This document shows, piece after piece, positions 54,493-63,189 of a DNA stretch of 64,000 nt. The notes beneath the pieces were generated by a model. That model made no database searches. It was not told where the DNA came from and saw only the letters and a list, made by a program, of their open reading frames with translations. The DNA is from an uncultured Chitinophaga sp. (GTDB lineage Bacteria; Bacteroidota; Bacteroidia; Cytophagales; Cyclobacteriaceae): contig CABHOK010000003.1 of assembly GCA_902168205.1 (NCBI GenBank), positions 1,550,001 to 1,614,000 of the forward strand, in the 5' to 3' direction. A program made the translations under genes and the position numbers. Position 1 is the first letter of the stretch; each line of letters opens with the position of its first letter.

Positions 54493-56128
54493 AGCTCTCT
54501 TTCATCTCACGGAGCCGGTTGCGTGAAATCGTAAATTCTGTTTTCTGCTCATCCTTCATGCGAATGATATACTTGTGATTCTCCCAGAAGGAATAATTGT
54601 TCATCGCATCCATGTTGATGATCACCGTGCGATTGATGCGGAAGAAGCGGCCCCGCGGCAATGATTCCTCCAGTTCGGTCATATTCTGGCGCACGCGGTA
54701 ATTACCTTTCTCCGTAAAGGCATGATATGATTTGCCATCCTTCTGAAACCATTGAATATTGTCCAGGTTGATGATCTTCATGCCTTGCCCGTTAATCACC
54801 TCCAGGTGTACCCTATCCGGTAGGGTAGCCTGTCCGTTGTTTTCGGGTTGTGATGGTATAGGTATATCTATAGCAGGTGATGGCGTTTCGTCAACCGGAG
54901 TCCCGGGTACTTCCGTTATTTCTGTTTGATGCGGATGCTTTGCCTTTCGCAGAAATATAAACCCGATGGATGCTGTACAGATCACAGCGAAACTTAACCA
55001 GGGCCAGTAATCGTTCGTGGCACCCGGTGCTGAAGCAAGTGCTGGTTTATCCTTAAGCTCTGCAACTTCATCGGCTGCTTTGCGTTCAGCTTCAGCCAAC
55101 GAATCTTTATATATACTATGTTTTTGCTGGTAGTGCAGCGCCTGCTTCAGCTCGCCCATCTTTTCGCAAACAAAAGCAAGCTGCTGGTATAGTTCACCTT
55201 TTATGTGCGACAGGTTATGTTTATCAGCAAGGCTGCTGGCTTGCAAGGCAAAGCTTTTGGCTTCTTTCAGCTTGTGAGTATGCTCACATTCATACGCCAG
55301 GTATTGCAGGGCATGTATATAGTTTTTATGCAGGGAATATTTTTTTGCAATGCCCATCGCTTCGCGCACATGTACTTCCGCTTGTTCATGTTCGTTGTTC
55401 ATGCAGCATGCTCCTGCAAGTCCAAGCAATGTCCACGAAATACCTTTGGGATTTTCAAGTATTTTCTCAATCTCCAGGCTTCTTGCATAGTATTCTTTAC
55501 TCTTTGCATATTCTTTCTTTGAATCGAGCAATGTAGCAATGTTGTTCAGCGTAGTGCTCATGCGCGGCAGGTCGTTATACTTTACCTGCAAGCTATAGGC
55601 TGTTTCGTATAGTGCGAGGGCTTCATCTAATTTGCCGGTTCGTAGTTTCAGCGAGCCGAGGTTGGTAAGCGGAAGCGCCAGGTTAACAGAATCGTGTTGC
55701 AGGTACGCACGCGCCTTGCCGAAGTAATAGGCAGACCACGTAACGTGATTCAGGTTGAACAGGTATACTCCGCCCATGCCGTTGTAGGTAAGTCCGATCT
55801 GCGTAGAGTCATTCAGTTTTTCAAACAAGCGAAGAGCATGCTGGTAAGCGTTCAGTGACTCGGTATAGTTGTTTACTTCTTTGTAAAGAATGCCGAGCAT
55901 GAGTGACGATCGCGCTTCACCATCCATACTGCGTGCTTCCTGTGCATGGCGGTACGCGCGCTTGGTGAGACAGAGGGCTTTGTCAACATCTGTTTTGTAT
56001 ATCTTTTTGGAAAATCCGAGCAATATGTTGACCGAGTCTTTGCCCGTCAGGGGTTGCAACGATTGGGCAGCTACACTATGAAGCGATACAACGTACAGGG
56101 TAAGCGCAAACAACAACAGTTTTTTCAT
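54473..56128 (-). CDS. membrane-anchored TPR sensor with LytTR DNA-binding domain
   Basis: 551 residues. Signal sequence (LLFALTLYVVSLHSVAAQ), periplasmic TPR repeats at about 45-345 (SLMLGILYKEVNNYTESLNA, TNLGSLKLRTGKLDEALALY and others), a transmembrane helix at about 372-390 (YWPWLSFAVICTASIGFIFL), a Pro-rich linker, then a LytTR domain at about 445-551 (NIQWFQKDGKSYHAFTEKGN, GRFFRINRTVIINMDAM). It would connect an extracytoplasmic protein-protein signal directly to DNA binding, a one-component design frequent in Bacteroidota. Target genes unknown; no target site was looked for beyond the adjacent gap. Confidence 0.92.
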   Translation of the reverse strand: MKKLLLFALTLYVVSLHSVAAQSLQPLTGKDSVNILLGFSKKIYKTDVDKALCLTKRAYRHAQEARSMDGEARSSLMLGILYKEVNNYTESLNAYQHALRLFEKLNDSTQIGLTYNGMGGVYLFNLNHVTWSAYYFGKARAYLQHDSVNLALPLTNLGSLKLRTGKLDEALALYETAYSLQVKYNDLPRMSTTLNNIATLLDSKKEYAKSKEYYARSLEIEKILENPKGISWTLLGLAGACCMNNEHEQAEVHVREAMGIAKKYSLHKNYIHALQYLAYECEHTHKLKEAKSFALQASSLADKHNLSHIKGELYQQLAFVCEKMGELKQALHYQQKHSIYKDSLAEAERKAADEVAELKDKPALASAPGATNDYWPWLSFAVICTASIGFIFLRKAKHPHQTEITEVPGTPVDETPSPAIDIPIPSQPENNGQATLPDRVHLEVINGQGMKIINLDNIQWFQKDGKSYHAFTEKGNYRVRQNMTELEESLPRGRFFRINRTVIINMDAMNNYSFWENHKYIIRMKDEQKTEFTISRNRLREMKESFNVFEH

Positions 56129-56371
56129 ACCACACAGGTTTAGAGTTTAAAAAATCACGATACGTCAATCTGCCAGAACTCTATTTCAATACCACACTAC
56201 GATGGTTGAGTACCATGATGCATAAGCTTTCACATCTTAGAAACGATTTTTGCGTAAAAGGTTTGAAAACGACCGTGATTTTTATCCGATAAATAGAATA
56301 AACCTGCATGTTCATGTGGCAGGCTTATGAATATTAGCGGATCGTTGTACGGCATCGTACACACGACAGGT

Positions 56372-56453
56372 AAAAGAAAAGACCCTCTCTTTTCTTTTAA
56401 TGTCTAGGTTGGCCGGCAGGGATGGATTCGAAAGAGTCTCCCTGCCTTTTTTT
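56372..56453 (+). promoter_or_regulatory. two-hairpin leader with intrinsic terminator ahead of a secreted-protein gene
   Basis: Hairpin 1: AAAAGAAAAGA (56372-56382) with TCTTTTCTTTT (56388-56398), perfect, loop CCCTC. Hairpin 2: GGCAGGGA (56415-56422) with TCCCTGCC (56439-56446), followed by seven Ts, a full intrinsic terminator 28 bases before the ATG at 56481. No plus-strand gene lies upstream to be terminated, so this is either an attenuator leader or the 3' end of a small RNA. The rest of the 352-base gap (56129-56371) has a short GTACGGCATCGTAC palindrome at 56347 and no gene. Confidence 0.6.
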
Positions 56454-56480
56454 AAATGAGACACTGTAATCATCATAACG

Positions 56481-56930
56481 ATGAAGTATATACTTTCAAT
56501 TTTTCTGCTGTGGTGTATAGGCACGACAGCATGGGCACAACAGGTGAAGGAAGCCGAGGTACCTGCGAATATCCGTACCGTTGTAACACAGCAAAGCGAC
56601 AAGCATCCCATTACGCTGTGGGTGCTTGACAAGAACCGGAAGAAGTACATCGCTTCCATCATTCATGTACCGGTACTTCGCAACATCGAAGTAAGCCTGG
56701 ATGGTAAATGGTTGCGAACAACAGATGCTTTATCGCCCGATCAGTTTCCGCCTGCAGTGATGCGCGTGGTGCGCGAAAGTTATCTTGATAAAGGATATGA
56801 CGGCAGCAACTACATCTATATACAGGAGCCCGGCAATAAACGTTATGCAGTAGATCTGTCGTCTGATGATGAAGACCTGCACGTGGTTCTTGATCCCGCT
56901 GGCAAAGTTCTCAGCAAAGAAGCGCGTTAG
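56481..56930 (+). CDS. secreted PepSY-like protein
   Basis: 149 residues with signal peptide (LSIFLLWCIGTTAWAQQ). The mature part shows two beta-alpha-beta-type halves, VPANIRTVVTQQSDKHPITL and FPPAVMRVVRESYLDKGYDG, resembling the PepSY-like (BLIP-fold) domain of small periplasmic Bacteroidota proteins. Likely a periplasmic binding or inhibitory protein. It is preceded by a terminator-type leader and is monocistronic. Confidence 0.75.
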   Translation: MKYILSIFLLWCIGTTAWAQQVKEAEVPANIRTVVTQQSDKHPITLWVLDKNRKKYIASIIHVPVLRNIEVSLDGKWLRTTDALSPDQFPPAVMRVVRESYLDKGYDGSNYIYIQEPGNKRYAVDLSSDDEDLHVVLDPAGKVLSKEAR

Positions 56931-57033
56931 TACACACAGCGTTACGTTTTTGCCACAGATGGCGCACACTGGCGGATAATCGTTGTATCGCACTATTTTT
57001 ATATCTTTCTATGGTTCATGATGACTGTTAACT

Positions 57034-60000
57034 ATGGAAGGTAACTACGTTGCGCGTTGGTCCCGTTTTTTTTCAGTGGCTGTTCTGCTTATAGCGTTGC
57101 TGGGACTGGCGGGCTGGCAATTCAATATAGAGCTTCTCAGGCGACCGTTACCCGGCACCATGCCAATGAGCCCTTTAACGGCATTGATGTTGATATTGGC
57201 TATTTGTGTGTTAGCACTCTTTGTTCGGAAAGAAAGGACGGTAGTGCAGCAACGATTGGCCTATATTCTGATCGCCATTATGGTCTTTGTCTCAACGTAC
57301 AAAATCATACAGGTCGTATTCGGTCTTGACTTTGTACTGGATACATTTTTATATACCGATCGAGTGCTGGCCGAAAAGAACGAGAACCGCGAAGGTATGC
57401 CGCTGGTTACGGCTGTTAATTTTCTACTGATCATAATTATACTGCTTACTGTTTTTTCAAAGAAGAACAGAACCGTGGCATTGGCCCAGTGCTGCGCGCT
57501 CATCGTGATGCTGAACGCATTGTTCTTTCTGCTGGGCTATATGTACCGCGTGCCCGAGTTTTACTTGTCGCGGTATTATTATCCCATGGCCGCATTAACC
57601 TCGGTGAGTTTTCTGTTTCTATCGGTAGCCTTGTTGCTGGCCCATGCCGATAAAGGACTGATGAAGCAATTTACCAGTCCCTATGCCGGTAGTGTTATTG
57701 CGCGTGTACTCATACCGTTGGTAATTATACTGCCGTTGCTTATAGGCTATATACGGTTATGGGCGCACTGGTATACTATGCTTTCCACCGAGTTGGGAGT
57801 AACCAGTATTGTCCTCAGTTTCATTATTGTTTTTGCCTTGCTGATTCTGTTCAATACCAATTCACTGAACCGAAAAGATCTGCAGCAAAAGATGAACGCC
57901 AACCGGCTGCAATATGTAAACCGCGAGTTGCAGGCTTCCAATCATGAAACAGCCGCTGCCAACGAAGAGTTGCGCGCTGCACTGGAAGAACTGACTACTA
58001 CCAATGAAGAACTCATTACCTCCAATGAAAACCTGGTCGAGCTGAATGACAAGCTTGAACATGCAAAGGCAACGATCCGCGATCAGGCCGAAGAAATTAT
58101 CCGGCAGAAAGACGAGTTGCTAAGCGAATACAGGCGCAACCTCGATATCATTTTCTCCAATACACAAGAAGGTATATTGTTGCTCGATGCCAATAATACC
58201 GTTGTACTTTTTAATAAAACGTTCGAGACATTTATTGGCGGTGCCGCAGGTATTAAACCCAAGCGCGGCATGCGGCTTACTGATGTAGTTGTGAAAGAGC
58301 GGAGAGACCTGGCATTGCAGCTATATATACAGGCGCTGAATGGTGAAGCCGTTGTTACCGAAGCCTATATTTCAACACCCGAGCGTGAAGTTGTTCACTT
58401 GCTGCGGTATGAACCCGTGCGACAGTTCGGCAAGGTAACGCATGTTATCATTATGTCGATGGACATTACGGAGAAGAAGGCACGCGAGAAAATTGTGCAG
58501 CAATCGGAAGCCAACCTGCGGGCTATTTTTAACAGTACACCGGATGCCTATATATTGCTCGCAAAAGACTATCACATCATTGCGTATAACCGTGCATACG
58601 AAGAGCGTATGATGTACTATTTTCAGCGTGAACCGGAAGTAGGCGCCAATATAGCGGACTATATCCAGGAAGAGCGGAGAGAGCCTTTTATGGGGATGCT
58701 CGAACGTGCGCGGCAGGGCGAACTAGTGCAATATGAAGTGCAATCCACTGCCAGCGGGGGGACTTTGTACTGGGTAGCTGTTACCATTACACTGGTGAAC
58801 GATGAAGCCGGGCAGTTGATAGGCTACTGTATAAATCTTCGCGATACTACGGCTGTGAAGACTGCCGAAATTGCTCTGCGTGAAAGTGAGGAGAAATTCA
58901 GGGCGGTAGTAGAATATAGCGATGACGTATTTGCACTCGTAGACCTGGAAGGAAATATATTCTATGCCAGTCCGAGCTTTACACGTAAGCTGGGATATAC
59001 ATGGGAAGAGATCCGCGAGATCAAAGGACATGACTTCGTTCATCCCGATGATTTTGAACAGTATGCGCGCGAGTGGGCCGTTGTTATGGAGAACCCGGGC
59101 AAGCTGGTGTCCATTACATGCCGCGCACGTCATAAGGATGGAGGCTGGATCTGGATGCAGGGTACGTCCATCAACCTCTCGCATATACCGAGTGTAAAAG
59201 GTATCGTTTCCACCTACCGGGATATAGGATCGCAGAAAGCATACGAAAATAAAATTACCAGTATAGCCAAGGAGTTGTCTGTTCTCATTGAAACATCCAA
59301 TGTTCCTATTTTCGGTTTGGATCAGAACGGGTATATAAATGAGTGGAATGATGTAACGGCAGAAGTAATGCAGTACAGCAAAGCAGATGCATACGGTAAA
59401 AAGTGGATTGATGAATTTGTTGAGAAACCTTACCGCGAAACGGTAGATCATTTACTGACGCGCGTTTTACACGGCCACTCCCTTACCAATTTCGAGTTAC
59501 CGGTGATAACCAAGAACAACGAATCGATTATACTGTTGCTGAGCGCTTCGCCACGCTATGATGCGCAGGACCAGATCAGAGGTATAATTATCGTGGCGCA
59601 GAATATTACCGAGCTCATCGACTATCGGAAAGGACTGGAGAAAATGGTGCAGGACCGTACGCGTGAATTGAACGATGCCCTGCAGAAAGAAAAAGAACTG
59701 GCAGATCTGAAGACAAAATTTGTTTCCATGGCTTCGCATGAATTCAGGACACCGCTCTCTACAATATCACTCGCTACCGGTTTCATCAGGCGCTATAAAG
59801 CGAAAATTACTCCCGAAGATGTAGACAAGAAACTTGATGACATTGTGCGGCAGGTAGAACACATGAATTACCTGCTGGAAGATGTACTGACCGTAGGTAA
59901 AGCAGAGTCAGGTAAGGTGCAGGTAAATGTAGCACCGATCGAAATGCCGGCCTTCTTCGAAAAGATAGCCAGCGAAGTATACGAGAGCACCGGACGCACG

Positions 60001-60402
60001 CATCACATTCACATGGCGTTGGGCTGCGATCAGAAAACTATTGCAAGCGATCCGCGCATGATGCGCATCATCCTGGTAAATTTGCTTACCAACGCAATCA
60101 AGTTCTCACCCGGCAAGAATATAGTATGGGTAACGATCAGTTGCGCTACCAATACCCTGCAACTGAAAGTAAAGGACGAAGGGCTGGGTATACCGGATGA
60201 AGACCGCGAAAAATTATTTCATTCGTTTCATCGTGCTTCCAATGCCGGTGCCATACAAGGTACGGGACTTGGATTGTCGATTGTTAGAAAAACGGTAGAT
60301 TTACTGGACGGAGTAATACAGGTTGAGAGTAAATTAAATGAAGGAACAACCTTTACAATATCCATACCCATCGATGGAAGGCAAGAGAATACTGGTAGTT
60401 GA
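57034..60402 (+). CDS. multi-PAS membrane histidine kinase
   Basis: 1,122 residues. Seven to eight N-terminal membrane helices (about 8-275; FFSVAVLLIALLGLAGWQFN, LTALMLILAICVLALFV and others), a coiled coil (NEELRAALEELTTTNEELIT), then four PAS domains at about 370-490, 490-610, 615-735 and 740-860 (NSTPDAYILLAKDYHIIAYN, SDDVFALVDLEGNIFYASPS). HisKA with phospho-His in SMASHEFRTPLSTIS near 898 and ATPase domain at about 990-1115 ([36 protein letters not shown]). The 3' end overlaps the receiver-domain gene, and a NarL-type regulator follows, so kinase, receiver and transcription factor form one signalling operon. Confidence 0.93.
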   Translation: MEGNYVARWSRFFSVAVLLIALLGLAGWQFNIELLRRPLPGTMPMSPLTALMLILAICVLALFVRKERTVVQQRLAYILIAIMVFVSTYKIIQVVFGLDFVLDTFLYTDRVLAEKNENREGMPLVTAVNFLLIIIILLTVFSKKNRTVALAQCCALIVMLNALFFLLGYMYRVPEFYLSRYYYPMAALTSVSFLFLSVALLLAHADKGLMKQFTSPYAGSVIARVLIPLVIILPLLIGYIRLWAHWYTMLSTELGVTSIVLSFIIVFALLILFNTNSLNRKDLQQKMNANRLQYVNRELQASNHETAAANEELRAALEELTTTNEELITSNENLVELNDKLEHAKATIRDQAEEIIRQKDELLSEYRRNLDIIFSNTQEGILLLDANNTVVLFNKTFETFIGGAAGIKPKRGMRLTDVVVKERRDLALQLYIQALNGEAVVTEAYISTPEREVVHLLRYEPVRQFGKVTHVIIMSMDITEKKAREKIVQQSEANLRAIFNSTPDAYILLAKDYHIIAYNRAYEERMMYYFQREPEVGANIADYIQEERREPFMGMLERARQGELVQYEVQSTASGGTLYWVAVTITLVNDEAGQLIGYCINLRDTTAVKTAEIALRESEEKFRAVVEYSDDVFALVDLEGNIFYASPSFTRKLGYTWEEIREIKGHDFVHPDDFEQYAREWAVVMENPGKLVSITCRARHKDGGWIWMQGTSINLSHIPSVKGIVSTYRDIGSQKAYENKITSIAKELSVLIETSNVPIFGLDQNGYINEWNDVTAEVMQYSKADAYGKKWIDEFVEKPYRETVDHLLTRVLHGHSLTNFELPVITKNNESIILLLSASPRYDAQDQIRGIIIVAQNITELIDYRKGLEKMVQDRTRELNDALQKEKELADLKTKFVSMASHEFRTPLSTISLATGFIRRYKAKITPEDVDKKLDDIVRQVEHMNYLLEDVLTVGKAESGKVQVNVAPIEMPAFFEKIASEVYESTGRTHHIHMALGCDQKTIASDPRMMRIILVNLLTNAIKFSPGKNIVWVTISCATNTLQLKVKDEGLGIPDEDREKLFHSFHRASNAGAIQGTGLGLSIVRKTVDLLDGVIQVESKLNEGTTFTISIPIDGRQENTGS

Positions 60403-60748
60403 TGATACCGCTGATCTTCTGAAAAGTATAGTCCAGGTACTGGCCATGGAAGGGTATGAAACGATGGCTGCCGTAAATGGTCAGGATGCCGTGGACAAGG
60501 TACGCGAGGCTGTGCCGGACTTGGTGATAACGGATTTATTGATGCCAGTTATGGATGGCTATATGCTGATCGAAACACTGAAGGCGAATACATTGTGGCA
60601 AAATATACCCGTTATTGTATTCTCTGCAAAACCCGAACAGGAGAGTAAAGATAAAGTGCTGGCGATGGGAGCGGTAAAATTTATTCGGAAACCCGGCACG
60701 ATCGAAACAATATTGGACACAATACACGAAGTACTTGCCGGAATTTGA
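60374..60748 (+). CDS. single-domain response regulator (CheY-like)
   Basis: 124 residues from ATG 60374 (an upstream in-frame start at 60338 adds 12). Complete receiver: KRILVVDDTADLL acidic pair, phospho-Asp in LVITDLLMPVMDG, Ser/Thr switch in PVIVFSAKPE and Lys in KFIRKPG. No output domain. It overlaps the kinase gene by 29 bases, so it is co-translated and is the probable direct phospho-acceptor or phosphate sink of that kinase. Confidence 0.9.
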   Translation: MEGKRILVVDDTADLLKSIVQVLAMEGYETMAAVNGQDAVDKVREAVPDLVITDLLMPVMDGYMLIETLKANTLWQNIPVIVFSAKPEQESKDKVLAMGAVKFIRKPGTIETILDTIHEVLAGI

Positions 60749-60805
60749 TTTTTGAAGTATATATACCGTTGCAAACATACAGCTTATTGAACTAAACTGT
60801 TAGAG

Positions 60806-61462
60806 ATGATTAAAGTAGCAATTGCAGATGATCATGGACTGATGCGTGAGGGGATTGCTTCCATGCTGGAGAACGTACCGGATATAACCGTAATCGGTAT
60901 GGTGCAGGGAGGAGAGGAGGCGGTTAACCTGACCAACACCGTACTACCTGATGTTTTTTTAATGGATATCAAGATGCGGGGTATGTCGGGCATTGAAGCC
61001 ACGCGCTGGATCACGGATATAAATCCTGACATCCGTATCATTTTAATTTCAGCGGAAGCGAATAAAGAATTTATAGCGGCCGGAATAAAAGCCGGTATAG
61101 CAGGCTATGTATTGAAAGATATAAGTAAAGATGCGTTGCTCACCGCCATACGCACAGTAATAAAAGGTGAACGCTATTTTAGTCCCGAGGTAATGACGAT
61201 TGTATTCCAGGATTTCTATACACAGGAAAAAGTAGAGAAGACACCGGGTGCACGCGAAGTAAAAACCGATCTCACCAAACGCGAGCTGGAGGTATTAACG
61301 CTGATCGCGCATGGCAAGAGTTTAAAGGAAATTGCCGATCAACTCTTCATTAATATAAAAACGGTTGAGACACACAAGCTGAACATCCAGGGAAAGCTGA
61401 ACCTTACCAACACGGCACAACTGGTACGTTACGCGATCGAAAACAAGATCGTGAATATATAG
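60806..61462 (+). CDS. NarL/LuxR-family response regulator
   Basis: 218 residues: receiver at 1-120 (IKVAIADDHGLMREG, phospho-Asp in DVFLMDIKMRGMSG, YVLKDISKD) and a LuxR helix-turn-helix at about 150-215 (LTKRELEVLTLIAHGKSLKE, FINIKTVETHKLNIQGKLNL). DNA-binding output of the preceding kinase operon (57 bases after the receiver gene). Confidence 0.93.
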   Translation: MIKVAIADDHGLMREGIASMLENVPDITVIGMVQGGEEAVNLTNTVLPDVFLMDIKMRGMSGIEATRWITDINPDIRIILISAEANKEFIAAGIKAGIAGYVLKDISKDALLTAIRTVIKGERYFSPEVMTIVFQDFYTQEKVEKTPGAREVKTDLTKRELEVLTLIAHGKSLKEIADQLFINIKTVETHKLNIQGKLNLTNTAQLVRYAIENKIVNI

Positions 61463-61803
61463 CCAGTTTCCCGGTATTCAGGATTTTAGGGTATAGCAAC
61501 GGTTTTCGTGCGTAGCTATACCGGTTATCTGCCAACCTTTTTCAATCAACTCTAATTTTTGCAGGCTTACTTTTTCTAAGGGAATACCTTAGGAAAATCT
61601 AATCCATTCCCCTGGATTTACCCAGAATATTTCCGATAAAGACTATAAATCACGGGTATAGACTTACGCATCTAATCCTGTCCCTGATTTTTTAAAATCC
61701 TCTTTTTGCTAAAGGTTTAGCGCTCGCCCGGAGTGGATCTTTGTATCGTCAACATGGATATACATGGCGGCAGTACAACAAGATAAAGTAATGATAACGC
61801 TCA
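61463..61803. other. 341-base intergenic region with a short palindrome
   Basis: No gene is seen. TTTTCTAAGG (61572-61581) is inverted as CCTTAGGAAAA (61587-61597) with one bulge, a likely regulator site or weak hairpin. A TTTG at 61739 and T-rich stretches are present, but no matching -7 box is evident for the next gene. Confidence 0.4.
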
Positions 61804-62346
61804 ATGGTGAAACGTATGGTAGATGATCTGGAACAATCTCTGGAAAGCTCGCAGAAGAATGCTCCGGATCAGCAGGTTGATCTTGCCGAGCTGATTGGAA
61901 AAGTGTTGGCAGACTACAGCGAAAAAATCAGAGAGCAAAATATAGCCGTGACCATAAAGGTTGAGCAGCACGTAAAGCTATATATGAATGAAAGCCGGTT
62001 TCGCGTAGCCCTGGCGCATGTCATTGATAATGCGATCCAGTTCAGTGATGACGGAAAAAAAAAGAAGTTTATTGAAGTACTCGGGAACGTAAATTTTACA
62101 AGCTGTTCGGTGAACGTGATTGATAACGGTATAGGAATGGAACGCGTAACAGAATCAAAAGTATTTGATCTCTTTTACCGCGGAACAGAAAAGTCGAAAG
62201 GTTTGGGTATAGGACTTCACGTGGTGCGCGAAGTGCTGGAGCAGATGGGCGGAAGTGTATCGGTACATTCGGTATATAAAGCCGGGTCCAAATTTTTTCT
62301 GTGGCTACCGAATAAAACTGTGCGCGATGCGAACGGTGCTAACTAG
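61804..62346 (+). CDS. stand-alone histidine-kinase ATPase domain (no HisKA)
   Basis: 180 residues that correspond only to the catalytic ATPase part of a kinase. It begins just after where the dimerisation helix would end (MVKRMVDDLEQSLESSQKN, then VDLAELIGKVLADYSEKI) and carries N box HVIDNAIQFSDDG, G1 VIDNGIGMERVTE, F box LFYRGTEKSKG and G2 LGIGLHVVREVLEQMGG. No phospho-acceptor His motif and no sensor domain; an in-frame stop at 61795 excludes an upstream extension. It may be an anti-sigma/serine kinase-like or trans-acting domain, or the surviving 3' part of a kinase. Confidence 0.8.
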   Translation: MVKRMVDDLEQSLESSQKNAPDQQVDLAELIGKVLADYSEKIREQNIAVTIKVEQHVKLYMNESRFRVALAHVIDNAIQFSDDGKKKKFIEVLGNVNFTSCSVNVIDNGIGMERVTESKVFDLFYRGTEKSKGLGIGLHVVREVLEQMGGSVSVHSVYKAGSKFFLWLPNKTVRDANGAN

Positions 62347-62395
62347 AGTTTGTTTTTTTTGTTTATAGGTTGTTGTTTATAGTTTATTGTTTGAG
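62347..62395. repeat. T-rich short repeats after the ATPase-domain gene
   Basis: TGTTTATAG occurs twice, 14 bases apart (62360 and 62374), within a run dominated by GTTT/TTGTTT. It may act as a terminator-like T-rich end for the preceding gene or be part of a dispersed element. Confidence 0.35.
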
Positions 62396-62420
62396 TTGGT
62401 GAGTATAGTCTAACCGCTGT

Positions 62421-62687
62421 CATGACTCCTGAACAGGCCTGTTATGAATCATGTGGCTTGGCGGAGGAGGTGGAGGTAGTTTCCGTTGCAGTACCTACCG
62501 GGGGGATAGGAACTTGTGATGTTTACGAATCGGAAGCCTGTACTTTTAGTACGGGTATATGAGCCTCCGCCTCCGTCACTAATCTGCATGAGGATTACAG
62601 GTGATGTAGCAAGAAACAGGAGCCAAACCAGAGTTGCGGGTAACACCGCTATCGGATCAAAGCGCTTTGAAAGAGGCGCTTTTTTCT
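62421..62687 (+). ncRNA. candidate structured RNA / palindromic region ending in a terminator
   Basis: A dense set of symmetries: perfect palindrome AACAGGCCTGTT (62432-62443) enclosed by CATGA/TCATG (62421-62453); a purine-rich block GGCGGAGGAGGTGGAGG (62460-62476) complementary to CCTCCGCCTCCG (62565-62576) about 90 bases later; and a terminator-like stem AAGCGC/GCGCTT with a T-run (62660-62687). This could be a transcript with a long G-rich stem. The opposite strand has a short open frame (62449-62646, GTG start, hydrophobic beginning, MQISDGGGGSYT), so a small protein is the competing explanation. Low confidence. Confidence 0.3.
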
Positions 62688-62766
62688 TTGCTTTGCCGTT
62701 ATCCGGTAATCGTATTGTACAAGTTTCCCGAGGTGAAGAATTTGGGTTTTGGTTTGTATAACAATA

Positions 62767-62792
62767 TACCGTAATATTGCGTTATTACGGTA
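62767..62792. promoter_or_regulatory. ArsR-type operator directly before arsR
   Basis: TACCGTAATA (62767-62776) and TATTACGGTA (62783-62792) are perfect inverted copies around TTGCGT, two bases before the arsR ATG. A third copy of the half-site, TACCGTAATATTAC, is at 63141-63154 between arsR and the phosphatase gene. Symmetry and position support autoregulation. Confidence 0.75.
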
Positions 62793-62794
62793 CT

Positions 62795-63124
62795 ATGGGA
62801 ATTACGAAATCAGAACTGTTTAAGAAACGACAAAACAGAATTGCTCATCTGGCGAAAGCATTTGATCACCCTGCGCGAGTCGCTATTATTGAGCATTTAC
62901 TAAGTAATCAGACTTGTATCTGCAACGACCTTGTTGATGTATTGCCCTTGTCTCAATCAACCATCAATCAGCATTTGAAAGAACTCAAGAGCATCGGCAT
63001 CATTAAAGGAGAGATTGAAGGTCCAAAAGTCAATTACTGCATTGACGAAAAAGTTTGGGAGGAAGCCAAAGATATATTTATCAATATGTTCTCTCAATTT
63101 GTTTCGAAGAAGAACTGCTGTTAA
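62795..63124 (+). CDS. arsR: ArsR/SmtB-family metalloregulator
   Basis: 109 residues from ATG 62795 (GTACTATGGGA); an earlier TTG at 62777 lies inside the operator. Winged helix with LAKAFDHPARVAIIEHLLSN, metal-binding-type TCICNDLVDVL (Cys-x-Cys in the ArsR position of the DNA-binding helix), recognition helix SQSTINQHLKELKS and a C-terminal CC pair. It would release DNA on binding As(III) or Sb(III). First gene of an arsenic-resistance operon with a perfect operator and a second half-site after it. Confidence 0.92.
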   Translation: MGITKSELFKKRQNRIAHLAKAFDHPARVAIIEHLLSNQTCICNDLVDVLPLSQSTINQHLKELKSIGIIKGEIEGPKVNYCIDEKVWEEAKDIFINMFSQFVSKKNCC

Positions 63125-63140
63125 AAAATTTGCCCAATCG

Positions 63141-63154
63141 TACCGTAATATTAC
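63141..63154. promoter_or_regulatory. second ArsR half-site between arsR and the phosphatase gene
   Basis: TACCGTAATATTAC repeats the left half of the arsR operator, and GTAATATTAC is itself a 10-bp palindrome. It is 49 bases before the ATG at 63190, so the downstream genes may have an additional ArsR-controlled promoter. Confidence 0.5.
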
Positions 63155-63189
63155 AATGCTACACTGCCACCTAACGATAGGATTATACT

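Noticed and set aside
62516-62761. Plus-strand open frame of 81 codons upstream of arsR
   Set aside because: Odd composition, runs through the terminator-like stem at 62660-62687 and shows no family or signal; treated as non-coding.
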